From Hungatella sp. (GTDB lineage: Bacteria; Bacillota; Clostridia; Lachnospirales; Lachnospiraceae): a DNA stretch of 44,931 nucleotides. Under the pieces are notes generated by a model. It saw only the letters and a program-made list of their open reading frames with translations, was not told the origin of the DNA and ran no database searches. A program made the position numbers and the translations under genes. The stretch lies in contig JAAWBS010000047.1 in NCBI GenBank assembly GCA_022792815.1, forward strand, positions 1 through 44,931, read 5' to 3'. Positions 1 through 8,652 of this stretch are shown piece after piece. Each line of letters begins with the position of its first letter. Positions within the stretch are counted from its first letter, which is position 1.

Positions 1-2
1 GA

Positions 3-776
3 TTTACGCTGAAGGCGTTCACCGTGCAGCCAGACGGTTCAAAGGTTCCCGCGGAGAACGTAAAGTGGTCCAGCTCCAACAGCAGAGTAGCGACTGTGGA
101 CGAGAAGGGAGAGGTGCGGGCGGTAAGCGTGGGCATTGCGGCCATCACGGCAGAGGTGGACAGCAAGACAGCCATGTGTCTGGTAACTGTTAAAAAAGGA
201 AGCTCCGGCAGCGGCAGCGGCGGTTCCGGAGGAGGCAGCGGAAGCGGCGGTTCCGGGGGAGGCAGCGGAAGCGGCGGTTCTGGGGGAGGCAGTTCAGGTA
301 AGGGCAGTCCTAACACAAATGGGCCGTCAGTACCTCCGGGAAACACTTCCCTTCCATCTTATGTGATCAGGGGAACCTGGAGTCAGGTAAATGGAATGTG
401 GCAGTTCACGGATGATTCCGGTCTGCTTTATAAAAACAGATGGGCCGCAGTGGTTAATCCCTATGCCAACACGGCGGCAGGTCAGGATGGCTTTGACTGG
501 TTCTTCTTTGATGCCAACGGAAATATGCTGACCGGGTGGCACTTGGATGTCGACGGGAATTACTACTACTTAAATCCTGTTTCTGACGGAACCAGGGGAA
601 GGATGATGACCGGATGGGTGTGGATTCCCGACGCGGCAGGCGTGAACAAATGTTATTATCTGAATCCTGTTTCTGACGGAACCAGAGGAAAAATGATGAG
701 CAGCACAGTGGTAGAAGGCTACATAATTAACCAGGAAGGTCAGTGGACCGTGAACGGAGTTCCGCAGAGCAGATAA
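3..776 (+). CDS. Surface protein C-terminal part: Big_2 domain, Gly-Ser linker, cell-wall-binding repeats (partial)
   Basis: The reading frame is open to the left edge, so the N-terminus is missing; the GTG at 24 is only an internal valine. In order it shows the end of a bacterial Ig-like (Big_2) domain (WSSSNSRVATVDEKG, VGIAAITA), a Gly/Ser linker of three exact nine-residue units, a short Pro/Asn spacer, and aromatic/glycine-rich repeats of the cell-wall-binding (choline-binding-like) type such as GWHLDVDGNYYYLNP. The stretch YYLNPVSDGTRG occurs twice, 30 codons apart. Such proteins are exported and sit on the wall by their C-terminal repeats. The catalytic or adhesive part, if any, lies outside the window, so no specific function can be given. 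The family assignment is firm, the role is not. Confidence 0.85.
   Translation, partial: FTLKAFTVQPDGSKVPAENVKWSSSNSRVATVDEKGEVRAVSVGIAAITAEVDSKTAMCLVTVKKGSSGSGSGGSGGGSGSGGSGGGSGSGGSGGGSSGKGSPNTNGPSVPPGNTSLPSYVIRGTWSQVNGMWQFTDDSGLLYKNRWAAVVNPYANTAAGQDGFDWFFFDANGNMLTGWHLDVDGNYYYLNPVSDGTRGRMMTGWVWIPDAAGVNKCYYLNPVSDGTRGKMMSSTVVEGYIINQEGQWTVNGVPQSR
207..287 (+). repeat. Three 27-bp tandem repeats coding a Gly-Ser linker
   Basis: Three consecutive 27-bp units each encode GSGSGGSGG. Copies differ only at a few third positions. They are in frame, so gain or loss of units would change linker length without breaking the gene. Confidence 0.9.
573..685 (+). repeat. Pair of near-identical segments 90 bp apart in the wall-binding repeats
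   Basis: A 23-bp stretch at 573-595 recurs at 663-685 without change, and similarity runs on beyond it. Both copies encode NPVSDGTRG in the same frame. The high DNA identity suggests recent duplication or gene conversion between wall-binding repeats. Confidence 0.8.
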
Positions 777-861
777 TACAGTTAAATGAAAAAGGCTTTT
801 AATCCCCCATCTGAGATGGAGAGAATAGAATAAGCCGTGGTTTTGCCTAAAGTACTAAAAA

Positions 862-912
862 CTCCTATGCTATAATGATATTGGTTTCGCAGGCCATATC
901 AAAGCATAGGAG
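862..912 (+). promoter_or_regulatory. Inverted repeat enclosing an extended -10 promoter-like element
   Basis: CTCCTATGCT (862-871) is exactly complementary to AGCATAGGAG (903-912). An inner pair, GATAT (877-881) and ATATC (896-900), continues the stem. The left arm runs into TGCTATAAT (868-876), which fits an extended -10 box; no good -35 is present. The right arm overlaps AGGAGGT, which resembles a ribosome binding site. It lies just before a decayed gene, so it may be a relic regulatory element or the end of a mobile element. Confidence 0.45.
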
Positions 913-1582
913 GTATCCAAATTCAATTTGTTCTGCGCCATATTAACAGGAGCGCAGAGATTGACGGCCTAGTTCGCAAAGAACAATATGAACTGCCCAC
1001 AGGGGCAATCCGGGAGATGATCATCAACGCCCAATGCCATCGTAATTTTTTAGATCCATCCTGCATACAAGTCGCTCTCTATGATGACAGGCTGGAGGTT
1101 ACTTCACCGGGCATGCTCTATGGCGGATTGACTCTGGAGGAAGCCTTAGGGGGACGTTCAAAGATAAGAAACCGTGTCATTGCGGAGGTATTCAGCCGTA
1201 TGGAGTTGATAGAGGAGTGGGGCACAGGAATCCGAAGAATCGTAAAGAGGGCCAAAGAATATGGCCTTCCGGAACCGGAGTTTTTAGAAATAGGAGATAC
1301 ATTTCGGGTAAATTTATACCGCAGAGACCATTTGAAAACCGATAAAAAGCCGATAAGGAATCCATATCCCGGGAGCGCCGGCAGAAAATCATGAAATACG
1401 TGGAACAACATGGAGAGATCAGCAACAGGGAAGCCAGGGAACTGTTAAATCTTGCCAAGTCAACGACCAAGAGAATCTTAAAACAGATGGTGCTGGAGGG
1501 GCTTCTGAGAGAGCACGGGGAGCGGCGGATGAGGACCTATAAGATGAGGCAGAATCCTGCGCTCCGGAAATTTTCTCATTGA
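879..1582 (+). pseudogene. Decayed AlbA_2-type ATP-binding regulator (truncated and frameshifted)
   Basis: Frame 3 from 879 reads without a stop to 1394 and gives RHINRSAEIDGLVRKEQYEL, then REMIINAQCHRNFLDPS, then the EWGTGIRRI segment. These match the C-terminal ATPase-like half of COG2865 / AlbA_2 proteins, often annotated as RecG-like or Schlafen AlbA_2 transcriptional regulators. The N-terminal AlbA_2 DNA-binding domain is absent: a stop (876-878) precedes the remnant and no start codon fits. Near 1345-1352 the frame is lost; the usual C-terminal winged helix (MKYVEQHGEISNREARELLN) continues in frame 2 from about 1346 to 1582. With a 5' deletion plus a frameshift this is almost surely non-functional, though the winged-helix part alone (1391-1582) is still open. 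Confidence 0.8.
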
Positions 1583-1607
1583 AAGATTGTCTGAAATCAT
1601 GTACAAT
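1579..1607 (+). promoter_or_regulatory. Sigma-A promoter of gpmI
   Basis: TTGAAA (1579-1584), a 17-bp spacer and TACAAT (1602-1607) give one mismatch to consensus in each box. The -35 box overlaps the stop codon of the decayed gene upstream. Transcription would start near 1614, about 50 nt before the gpmI start. Confidence 0.75.
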
Positions 1608-1661
1608 AAGCATGTATATTGTCTGTGAAGAAAAAGACAAAGGGAGTAAAGGAGAACGATC

Positions 1662-3203
1662 ATGAGTAAGAAACCAGTTGTGTTAATGATTCTCGACGGT
1701 TATGGCCTGAACGACAAGTGTGAGGCCAATGCGGTCTGTGAGGGCAGAACTCCCGTCATGGACCAGCTGATGAGCCAGTGTCCTTATGTAAAGGGACAGG
1801 CCAGCGGTCTGGCGGTAGGTCTTCCCGACGGTCAGATGGGCAATTCCGAGGTGGGGCATCTGAACATGGGAGCAGGCCGGATCGTGTACCAGGAGCTGAC
1901 CAGAATCACCAAATCCATCGAGGACGGAGACTTCTTTGAGGTTCCCGAATTTTTGGAGGCAGTGGAAAACTGCAAGAAGAACAACTCGGCCCTTCACATG
2001 TGGGGACTGGTATCCGACGGCGGAGTCCACAGCCATAACACCCACATCTACGGGCTTCTGGAGCTGGCCAAGAGGCACGGTCTTGAGAAGGTGTACGTGC
2101 ACTGCTTCTTGGACGGCCGCGATACGCCCCCTGCATCCGGCAAGGGCTTTGTGGAGGAGCTGGAGGCCAAGATGAAGGAGATCGGCGTGGGCAAGGTGGC
2201 TACGGTTCAGGGCCGCTACTACGCCATGGACCGCGACAACCGCTGGGACCGCGTGGAGCGGGCTTACCGGGCCCTGACCAGAGGCGAGGGCGCTCCGGCG
2301 GCGAGCGGACCGGCAGGGATCCAGGCCTCCTACGACGCGGAGAAATTCGACGAGTTTGTGGAGCCGGTGATCGTCATGGAGGACGGGAAGCCGGTGGCTA
2401 CGGTTCAGGACAACGATTCCGTGATCTTCTACAACTTCCGCCCGGACCGGGCCAGAGAGATCACCAGGGCCTTCTGCGACGACGATTTCAAGGGCTTTGA
2501 CAGAGGGGACAGGCTGGATCTGGTCTATGTCTGCTTTACGGATTACGACGACACCATCCCCAACAAGCTGGTGGCCTTCAAGAAGGAGAGCATCACCAAC
2601 ACCTTCGGCGAGTATCTGGCCAACCACGGCATGACCCAGGCCCGGATCGCCGAGACCGAGAAGTACGCTCATGTGACCTTCTTCTTCAACGGCGGCGTGG
2701 AGGAGCCCAACAAGGGTGAGGACCGGTTTTTGATCCCCTCCCCCAAGGAGGTGGCCACCTATGATCTGAAGCCGGAGATGAGCGCGCCGGGAGTCTGCGA
2801 CAAGCTGGTGGAGTGTATCAAGTCCGGCAAGTACGACGTGATCATTATCAACTTTGCCAACCCGGACATGGTGGGCCACACGGGAGTGGAGGCAGCTGCC
2901 ATCAAGGCCATCGAGACTGTGGATGCCTGCGTGGGCAGGGCGGTGGATGCCGTCAAAGAGGCAGACGGTCTTCTGTTTATCTGCGCAGACCACGGCAACG
3001 CAGAGCAGCTCATCGACTATGAGACCGGAGAGCCTTTTACGGCTCACACCACCAACCCGGTACCTTTCATCCTGGTCAACGCAGACCCGGCCTATAAGCT
3101 GAGAGAAGGCGGCCGCCTGGCAGATATCGTGCCCACTCTCATCGAGCTGATGGGTATGGAGCAGCCTAAAGAGATGACAGGAAAATCCCTGTTGGTGAAA
3201 TAA
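1662..3203 (+). CDS. gpmI: 2,3-bisphosphoglycerate-independent phosphoglycerate mutase
   Basis: Interconverts 3- and 2-phosphoglycerate in glycolysis and gluconeogenesis, a cytoplasmic Mn-dependent enzyme of the alkaline phosphatase superfamily. The 513 residues match the usual family length. Visible landmarks are Asp12 in LMILDGYG (metal), the phosphoryl-acceptor Ser62 in [12 protein letters not shown], the substrate-binding segment GRDTPP, and the C-terminal metal motifs NPDMVGHTG and CADHGNAE. The ATG at 1662 is preceded by GGAGTAAAGGAG. It has its own promoter and a strong terminator, so it is a single-gene unit rather than part of a gap-pgk-tpi operon. Confidence 0.97.
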   Translation: MSKKPVVLMILDGYGLNDKCEANAVCEGRTPVMDQLMSQCPYVKGQASGLAVGLPDGQMGNSEVGHLNMGAGRIVYQELTRITKSIEDGDFFEVPEFLEAVENCKKNNSALHMWGLVSDGGVHSHNTHIYGLLELAKRHGLEKVYVHCFLDGRDTPPASGKGFVEELEAKMKEIGVGKVATVQGRYYAMDRDNRWDRVERAYRALTRGEGAPAASGPAGIQASYDAEKFDEFVEPVIVMEDGKPVATVQDNDSVIFYNFRPDRAREITRAFCDDDFKGFDRGDRLDLVYVCFTDYDDTIPNKLVAFKKESITNTFGEYLANHGMTQARIAETEKYAHVTFFFNGGVEEPNKGEDRFLIPSPKEVATYDLKPEMSAPGVCDKLVECIKSGKYDVIIINFANPDMVGHTGVEAAAIKAIETVDACVGRAVDAVKEADGLLFICADHGNAEQLIDYETGEPFTAHTTNPVPFILVNADPAYKLREGGRLADIVPTLIELMGMEQPKEMTGKSLLVK

Positions 3204-3215
3204 CGACAAAACAAG

Positions 3216-3271
3216 AGAGCCGCCCTGTCCCCTCCGTTAACCGCGGAGAGTCAGGGCAGCTCTTTCTTTTT
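3216..3271 (+). terminator. Rho-independent terminator of gpmI
   Basis: AGAGC pairs with GCTCT (3216-3220 with 3259-3263) and GCCCTG with CAGGGC inside it, with one mismatch between the two helices. The stem is followed by TTTCTTTTT. It begins 12 nt after the gpmI stop. Confidence 0.9.
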
Positions 3272-3293
3272 CATATTAGTAGGAAAATGATAC

Positions 3294-3329
3294 AAAAAAC
3301 GCTCCGCTTAGGATCGCACTGCGGCGGAG
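3294..3329 (-). terminator. Possible terminator of the minus-strand zinc-ribbon gene
   Basis: On the minus strand CTCCGC (3329-3324) pairs with GCGGAG (3307-3302), followed by CG and a run of six T (3299-3294). It lies 150 nt past the stop of the gene at 3479-4201. A second hairpin (GAATCCTG/CAGGATTC, 3368-3388) lies between them. The rest of 3330-3478 shows no gene. Confidence 0.5.
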
Positions 3330-3478
3330 AGAAATCATGCCGCCTGGGGCGACCCGCCGCAGGCAAAGAATCCTGAGCAGCAGGATTCGGTTTTACCTTT
3401 ATCTAAAACTGGAGTCTTGTGATTTGGCTTGTGGTTATACTCTATCATATTAGAAAATTCGAAAAAGGTTACAAGCCT

Positions 3479-4201
3479 TTAGGCCTCGTAGAGGCGGCTG
3501 TAGATCTCCTCGCAGAGGGCATCCACGTAGGCAGGGTCCGGCAGATCCCTGTGAGTGATCAGAAGGTCCTGGATGATCTGGAACCGATTAAGGCTCAGCT
3601 CCTCCTGCGACAGCTGATCCCGATCGTCGATCTCACTGTCGATGTCATCGGCCTTCCACTGATCGGTGAACCACAGCACCAGCTCTTTGGTCCGGCGGTT
3701 TTCTTGGCTGATCTGGGGCCTTAGGGCCTTAGCCTCAGCCCGTGTTTTGAGGTATACTCCCAGGGAGAGCAGGGCCATGACGGTGAGGACGCCCTGAAAG
3801 ATCAGCTTGGAGGTCCCGGCCATAGGCAGGTTGATGATCCCGGTCCAGCAGGCCGCGCAGGCTGCCAGGAGGACGCCGCCTACGATGAGAAAGGCGGAGG
3901 CGGAGGACTGGAGGTCTTCATACTTTTGGGCTTTGGTCTCGTAGACCCGCACAGGCTTTTGGTCCGCCGAAATTCGGGAACCGTTCTTTTCGCCTTCCTC
4001 CTCTTGGCCCTCTCCGATCTCACCGGCCAGCTGTTCATGTAACCGCTGCAGATATTCCTGCTGTCTGAGAAGCGCTTCCTCCTGTTCTTTCATTTTCATG
4101 GCTTTGGCCGCTGCCTCCGATTCCACCAGAGGGCCGCCGCAGTCGGTGCAGACTGTGATGCCGTCTACAAATTCCATATCACATTTGGGACAATAAGACA
4201 T
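3479..4201 (-). CDS. Zinc-ribbon membrane protein of unknown function
   Basis: 240 residues. The N-terminus is a zinc ribbon (CPKCDMEFVDGITVCTDCGG, two CXXC pairs), followed by an acidic/glutamine-rich coiled-coil-like stretch of about 65 residues. Two adjacent hydrophobic segments come next (SAFLIVGGVLLAACAACWTG and LIFQGVLTVMALLSLGVYL). The C-terminal 80 residues are charged and likely cytoplasmic. The start at 4201 has AAAGGAG ten bases upstream. This domain arrangement is common in Lachnospiraceae as an uncharacterised family. It is monocistronic between its own promoter and a likely terminator. A role in sensing or scaffolding at the membrane is possible, but nothing here shows it. Confidence 0.85.
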   Translation of the reverse strand: MSYCPKCDMEFVDGITVCTDCGGPLVESEAAAKAMKMKEQEEALLRQQEYLQRLHEQLAGEIGEGQEEEGEKNGSRISADQKPVRVYETKAQKYEDLQSSASAFLIVGGVLLAACAACWTGIINLPMAGTSKLIFQGVLTVMALLSLGVYLKTRAEAKALRPQISQENRRTKELVLWFTDQWKADDIDSEIDDRDQLSQEELSLNRFQIIQDLLITHRDLPDPAYVDALCEEIYSRLYEA

Positions 4202-4239
4202 AGGTAAAATCTCCTTTGTGTTTGATATGAGTCATCACC

Positions 4240-4268
4240 ATTATAGTCCAGAAAGATAGATTCGTCCA
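4240..4268 (-). promoter_or_regulatory. Promoter of the zinc-ribbon membrane protein gene
   Basis: On the minus strand: TGGACG (4268-4263), a 17-bp spacer and a perfect TATAAT (4245-4240). The -35 box is weak (4 of 6). The start codon lies about 40 nt downstream. Confidence 0.6.
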
Positions 4269-4319
4269 CATAAGTTTTTGCCCTGCCGCTTACCCTGCGG
4301 TTTTTCGGAGAAGAAAGGA

Positions 4320-4348
4320 TGGAAAAATCCCGGCATTTGTGATACACT
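4320..4348 (+). promoter_or_regulatory. Weak candidate promoter of the ABC exporter gene
   Basis: TGGAAA (4320-4325), 17 bp, TACACT (4343-4348), four matches in each box. It is the best candidate upstream of 4415. A small GCCGC/GCGGC hairpin follows at about 4384-4400, next to the ribosome binding site. Confidence 0.35.
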
Positions 4349-4414
4349 GATAGACATCATCACAGGAGAGAAAGAAAATCCCCGCCGCGAAAAAGGCGGC
4401 AGGAAGGAAGGGAC

Positions 4415-6208
4415 ATGGAAAAAGGAGCGATGAAGACAGGCACATTGCTGAGGCGCTTTGTGCCATATTACAGGAACTATGTGGGGGTCATGGCCATGGA
4501 TTTATTCTGTGCGGCCCTGACCACGGTCTGTGAGCTGGTACTGCCTCTGATTCTCAGATATATCACCAACATCGGGATGACGGATCTGCAGTCTCTGACC
4601 GTGAGAACCATACTGACCATCGGAGCCGTGTATTTTGCTCTGAGGGTCATCGACGGCATGGCCAGTTTTTACATGGCCTACACCGGACATGTGATGGGGG
4701 CATCCATCGAGACCGACATGAGAGAAGATGCCTTCAGCCACCTGCAGAAGCTTTCGGACAATTATTTTAACAACACCAAGGTGGGGCAGATCATGGCCAG
4801 AATCACCAGCGATCTGTTTGATGTCACCGAGTTCGCCCATCACTGCCCGGAAGAGTTCTTTATCGCCTTTTTGAAAGGAGTGGTGTCCTTTGTGATCCTG
4901 GCCAGGGTCAATGTGCTTCTGACCGTGATTATCTTTGTGCTGATCCCGGTGATGGCCGTGTCCTGCACCTACTTCAATCTCCAGGTGAGAAAGGCCTTTA
5001 AGCGCCAGCGAAACCATATCGGAGAGCTGAATGCCAGGATTGAGGACAGTCTTTTGGGCAACAAGGTGGTCCGTGCTTTTGCCAACGAGAAGATGGAGAT
5101 CGACAAGTTCAGCCATGACAACCAGGAATTCTTAAAGATCAAACGTCAGACCTACAAGTATATGGCGGCATTTCAGAACACCATACGCATCTTTGACGGC
5201 CTGATGTATGTGGTGGTCATCGTGGCAGGTGGAGTGTTTATGATCAAAGGGCTGATCGCGCCGGCGGACCTGGTGGCCTACACCATGTATGTCACCACCC
5301 TCCTGGCAACCATCCGCCGCATCATCGAGTTTGCGGAGCAGTTCCAGCGCGGCATGACAGGGGTGGAGCGTTTTATGGAGCTGATGGATGCCAATGTGGA
5401 TATCTTTGACGAGGAGGGAGCGATTCCCCTGAAGGATGTCAAGGGAGAGATCTCCTTTCAGGGGGTATCTTTTGAGTATCCGGACGACCATACCCCAGTG
5501 CTCTCATCCATCAACCTGACCATCCGGCCCGGGGAGAAGGTGGCTCTGGTGGGACCGTCCGGCGGCGGCAAGACCACACTGTGCAGCCTGATTCCCCGGT
5601 TCTATGACCCCACGGAGGGAGAGATCCTGCTGGACGGGCAGAACATAAAGAAGGTGACCTTGGAGAGCCTGAGGGGCAGCGTGGGAGTGGTACAGCAGGA
5701 TGTGTACCTGTTCTCCGGCAGCGTCTACGAGAACATCGCATACGGAAAGCCGGGGGCCAGCCGGGAGGAAGTCATAGAGGCGGCCAGGCTGGCGGGAGCC
5801 CACGAGTTTATTGAAGAGCTGAGAGATGGGTATGATACCTATGTGGGAGAGCGGGGCGTGAAGCTGTCAGGAGGCCAGAAACAGAGGATCAGCATCGCCA
5901 GGGTATTTCTGAAAGCGCCGAAGGTGCTTCTTTTGGACGAGGCCACGGCGGCTCTGGACAATGAGAGCGAGCATCTGGTGTCTGAATCCCTGGACAAATT
6001 GGCCAGGGGACGGACCACTCTCACCATCGCCCACCGTCTCACCACCATCCACGGGGCGGACCGGATCCTTGTGCTGTCCGGAAGCCGGATCGTGGAGGAG
6101 GGAAACCACGAGACGCTGATGAAGAAGAAGGGAATCTACTATCAGCTGTACACCTCCGCCAGCATCACCGGAAGCGTGTCGGAGGACAGAGAGAGGGCAG
6201 AGACATAG
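4415..6208 (+). CDS. ABC exporter, fused membrane and ATPase domains
   Basis: 597 residues, the typical length of a homodimeric type IV (MsbA/BmrA-like) half-transporter. Residues about 15-310 form the six-helix ABC_membrane domain. The ATPase domain shows Walker A GPSGGGKTTL near residue 380, a Q-loop (VGVVQQDVYLF), signature LSGGQKQR, Walker B VLLLDEATAALD and the switch histidine in TIAHRLTT. All catalytic residues are intact. Exporters of this class move lipids, drugs or peptides outward; the substrate cannot be read from the sequence. The start at 4415 follows GGAAGGAAGGG; the ATG at 4430 is less likely because its AAAGGAG sits too close. No partner half-transporter adjoins, so a homodimer is expected. 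Confidence 0.93.
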   Translation: MEKGAMKTGTLLRRFVPYYRNYVGVMAMDLFCAALTTVCELVLPLILRYITNIGMTDLQSLTVRTILTIGAVYFALRVIDGMASFYMAYTGHVMGASIETDMREDAFSHLQKLSDNYFNNTKVGQIMARITSDLFDVTEFAHHCPEEFFIAFLKGVVSFVILARVNVLLTVIIFVLIPVMAVSCTYFNLQVRKAFKRQRNHIGELNARIEDSLLGNKVVRAFANEKMEIDKFSHDNQEFLKIKRQTYKYMAAFQNTIRIFDGLMYVVVIVAGGVFMIKGLIAPADLVAYTMYVTTLLATIRRIIEFAEQFQRGMTGVERFMELMDANVDIFDEEGAIPLKDVKGEISFQGVSFEYPDDHTPVLSSINLTIRPGEKVALVGPSGGGKTTLCSLIPRFYDPTEGEILLDGQNIKKVTLESLRGSVGVVQQDVYLFSGSVYENIAYGKPGASREEVIEAARLAGAHEFIEELRDGYDTYVGERGVKLSGGQKQRISIARVFLKAPKVLLLDEATAALDNESEHLVSESLDKLARGRTTLTIAHRLTTIHGADRILVLSGSRIVEEGNHETLMKKKGIYYQLYTSASITGSVSEDRERAET

Positions 6209-6250
6209 AATCTCTAAGATGTATGGAGTACAAAGCACGGAGCAATCACA

Positions 6251-6273
6251 GGGGGTCAAATTCCGTTGCCCCC
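6251..6273 (+). repeat. Intergenic hairpin repeat, copy 1
   Basis: GGGGG-T-CAA pairs with TTG-CCCCC around a six-base loop, followed by AACTTTATAAAAT. The same layout, GGGTCAAAA hairpin then CAACATTTTAAAAT, recurs between dnaK and dnaJ at 41056-41090. It lies in the 96-bp gap before the degV gene. The tail lacks a clean T-run, so it is not an ordinary terminator. Confidence 0.55.
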
Positions 6274-6304
6274 AACTTTATAAAATGAAACAGGAGTCAG
6301 GAAT

Positions 6305-7168
6305 ATGAAAACAGCGATTGTGACAGACAGCAACAGCGGGATCACCCAGACACAGGCAAAGGAGATGGGAATCTTTGTGCTGCCTATGCCCTTTATGATC
6401 GACGGGCAGGATTATTATGAAGATATCAATTTAACCCAGCAGGAATTTTACGAGAAACTGAAGGACGGCAGCGATATCGCCACCTCCCAGCCGTCGCCGG
6501 AGTCGGTGACCGATCTGTGGGATAAGATTTTGGAAACCTACGACGAGATCGTCCACATCCCCATGTCAAGCGGCTTAAGCGGTTCCTGCCAGACAGCCAT
6601 TATGCTGGCGGAGGACTATGAGGGGAAGGTGGAGGTGGCAAATAACCAGAGAATCTCCGTGACCCAGCGGCAGTCCGTGCTGGATGCCAGAGAGATGGCA
6701 GAGAGGGGAGAGAGCGCCGCCAGGATCCGCAGTTATCTGGAAGATACCAGGTTTGATTCCAGCATCTATATTATGCTGGACACCTTGAAATACCTGAAAA
6801 AGGGCGGGAGGATCACTCCGGCCGCCGCCGCTTTGGGCACACTGTTAAAGCTGAAGCCGGTACTTCAGATCCAGGGGGAGAAGCTGGATGCCTTCGCCAA
6901 GGCCCGGACCGTAAAGCAGGCCAAAAATATGATGATCACAGCCATCGCCCATGACATGGAACAGCGATTTGGGGACAAGACGGGCAGGTCCATCCATCTG
7001 TTTATCGCCCACACGGAAAACGAGGCAGCGGCTCTGGAGCTTAAAGAGGAGCTTAAGGCGGCATTTCCCGAGACCGGTGACATCCATATAGATCCTCTCT
7101 CCTTAAGTGTCAGCTGCCATATCGGACCGGGCGCCCTGGCCATCGCCTGCGCCAAGGTCATGGAATGA
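6305..7168 (+). CDS. DegV family fatty-acid-binding protein
   Basis: 287 residues, full length for DegV/FakB proteins. These bind a fatty acid in a cleft between two alpha/beta domains, and in the FakA-FakB pathway present it to a kinase for phosphorylation and entry into phospholipid synthesis. Diagnostic segments are VTDSNSGI at the N-terminus, the loop TSQPSP, the carboxylate-binding SSGLSGS, LDTLKYLKKGGRI and the C-terminal CHIGPGALAI. The start at 6305 has CAGGAG upstream. No fakA-type kinase gene lies next to it, and Firmicutes often carry several DegV paralogues, so the preferred lipid cannot be assigned. It may be co-transcribed with the sensor kinase 28 nt downstream. Confidence 0.92.
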   Translation: MKTAIVTDSNSGITQTQAKEMGIFVLPMPFMIDGQDYYEDINLTQQEFYEKLKDGSDIATSQPSPESVTDLWDKILETYDEIVHIPMSSGLSGSCQTAIMLAEDYEGKVEVANNQRISVTQRQSVLDAREMAERGESAARIRSYLEDTRFDSSIYIMLDTLKYLKKGGRITPAAAALGTLLKLKPVLQIQGEKLDAFAKARTVKQAKNMMITAIAHDMEQRFGDKTGRSIHLFIAHTENEAAALELKEELKAAFPETGDIHIDPLSLSVSCHIGPGALAIACAKVME

Positions 7169-7196
7169 TCCCGGGGAGTAAAAGGAGGCTTAAGGG

Positions 7197-8636
7197 TTGC
7201 TTGGATGGATGAGGAGGAAGTGGAAGAGCGGGGTCAGCTTAAAGGTGCCGCTGTTTCTGCTGCTTGTGTTCATAGGCTTTGTTCCCATGTGTTTCCTGGG
7301 CAAGGTGACAGACCAGTCGCTTCGGCAGACTCAGATTGACTATCGGGTGATGGAAGTGCAGAATCAGTGCCTGATCATCAGCAATAAGATGAGCAGAACC
7401 GGGTATATGAGCGAGGAGACCAGAGATTCGGCGGTGGATGTGGAGCTCAATACCATAGCAGACATCTTTAACGGAAGAATCGTGGTGGTCAACAAAGATT
7501 TTAAGGTGATCAAGGATACCTTTCAGCTGGCAGAGGGGAGAACCCATGTGGCGGAGGAGGTGATCCGATGTTTTCAGGGGGAGAGCGGAAGCCGTCTGGA
7601 GCGGGATAAACACTATTTCGCCCTGGCGGTGCCGGTCTTTGACAATACGGAGGAGAAGCGTATCGAGGGCGTCCTGGTGGCCACAGCCTCCACGGAGAAT
7701 CTTACCGGTGTGGCGGAGCGCGTGTCGGAGAAGGCCGCTTTCTTTCAGATGATGACATGGTGGGTTTTGGTCTTGGCTGCTGCGATTCTGGTGATGCTTT
7801 TGGTCAGGCCTTTCGTGCGGCTCCAGAAGGTGCTGAATCAGGTGGCGGAGGGCAATCTGGACCAGGTGATCGCGGAGAATACCTACAAGGAGACAGGACA
7901 GATCTCCATGGCGCTTCAGAATACGATCACCAAGTTGAAGACCGTGAACCAGTCCAGGGATGAGTTTGTGTCCAATGTGTCCCATGAGCTGAAGACTCCC
8001 ATCACCTCCATCCGGGTTCTGGCGGATTCGCTCATGGGGATGGAGGAAGTTCCGGTGGAGCTGTACCGGGAGTTTATGACCGATATCTCCGATGAGATCG
8101 ACCGGGAGAGCAAGATTATCGATGATCTGCTGTCGTTGGTCAAGATGGATAAGGCGGTGGCGGAGCTGAACATCGTCCAGCTGGATATCAACGGGCTGGT
8201 TCAGCAGATCTTAAAACGCCTGAGGCCCATTGCCAGAAGGAGAAACGTGGAGCTGATCTATGAGAGCATCCGGGAGGTAACGGCGGATGTGGACGAGGTG
8301 AAGATCTCCCTTGCCATCAACAATCTGGTGGAAAATGCCGTCAAGTACAATGTGGAGGACGGCTGGGTCCGGGTGACGCTGGATGCGGATCACAAATTTT
8401 TTTACATCAAAGTGGCGGATTCGGGAATCGGAATTCCGGAGGAGTTTCAGGAGAAAATCTTTGAGAGGTTTTACCGGGTGGACAAGGCCCGATCCCGGGA
8501 GACAGGGGGAACCGGCCTGGGGCTGGCCATCACCAGAAAAGTGATTCTCATGCACCACGGAGCGGTCCGTGTCCTGAGCAAAGAGGGAGAGGGCTCCGTC
8601 TTTACGGTTCGGATCCCGCTGAATTACATTTCGTAA
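7197..8636 (+). CDS. Membrane sensor histidine kinase (orphan)
   Basis: 479 residues. It has a first membrane helix (VPLFLLLVFIGFVPMCFLG), an extracytoplasmic sensor region of about 150 residues, a second helix (WWVLVLAAAILVMLLV), and a HAMP linker. The HisKA domain carries the phospho-accepting His263 in NVSHELKTPITS, and the ATPase domain has N box NNLVENAVKYN, DSGIGIP and GGTGLGLAI. All catalytic motifs are intact. The TTG at 7197 is preferred because AAAGGAGG ends eight bases upstream; the ATG at 7209 is too far from it. No response regulator lies beside it, which is unusual. A GerMN lipoprotein gene follows 16 nt downstream, an arrangement that recalls MtrB-LpqB in Actinobacteria. Confidence 0.93.
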   Translation: MLGWMRRKWKSGVSLKVPLFLLLVFIGFVPMCFLGKVTDQSLRQTQIDYRVMEVQNQCLIISNKMSRTGYMSEETRDSAVDVELNTIADIFNGRIVVVNKDFKVIKDTFQLAEGRTHVAEEVIRCFQGESGSRLERDKHYFALAVPVFDNTEEKRIEGVLVATASTENLTGVAERVSEKAAFFQMMTWWVLVLAAAILVMLLVRPFVRLQKVLNQVAEGNLDQVIAENTYKETGQISMALQNTITKLKTVNQSRDEFVSNVSHELKTPITSIRVLADSLMGMEEVPVELYREFMTDISDEIDRESKIIDDLLSLVKMDKAVAELNIVQLDINGLVQQILKRLRPIARRRNVELIYESIREVTADVDEVKISLAINNLVENAVKYNVEDGWVRVTLDADHKFFYIKVADSGIGIPEEFQEKIFERFYRVDKARSRETGGTGLGLAITRKVILMHHGAVRVLSKEGEGSVFTVRIPLNYIS

Positions 8637-8652
8637 AAGGAAGGGGCGGAAC

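Noticed and set aside
207..287. CRISPR-like array in the first gene
   Set aside because: The repeats are contiguous without spacers and encode an in-frame Gly-Ser linker.
1683..3209. 508-codon open frame opposite gpmI
   Set aside because: It mirrors gpmI almost end to end; its protein is His/Leu/Val-rich as expected for antisense reading of GC-rich code and has no ribosome binding site.
3419..3724. 101-codon plus-strand frame within the zinc-ribbon gene
   Set aside because: Antisense shadow of a well-supported gene with zinc ribbon, promoter and ribosome binding site on the other strand.
4165..4347. 60-codon minus-strand frame upstream of the zinc-ribbon gene
   Set aside because: No ribosome binding site; it runs through the promoter and overlaps the real start of the gene at 4201.
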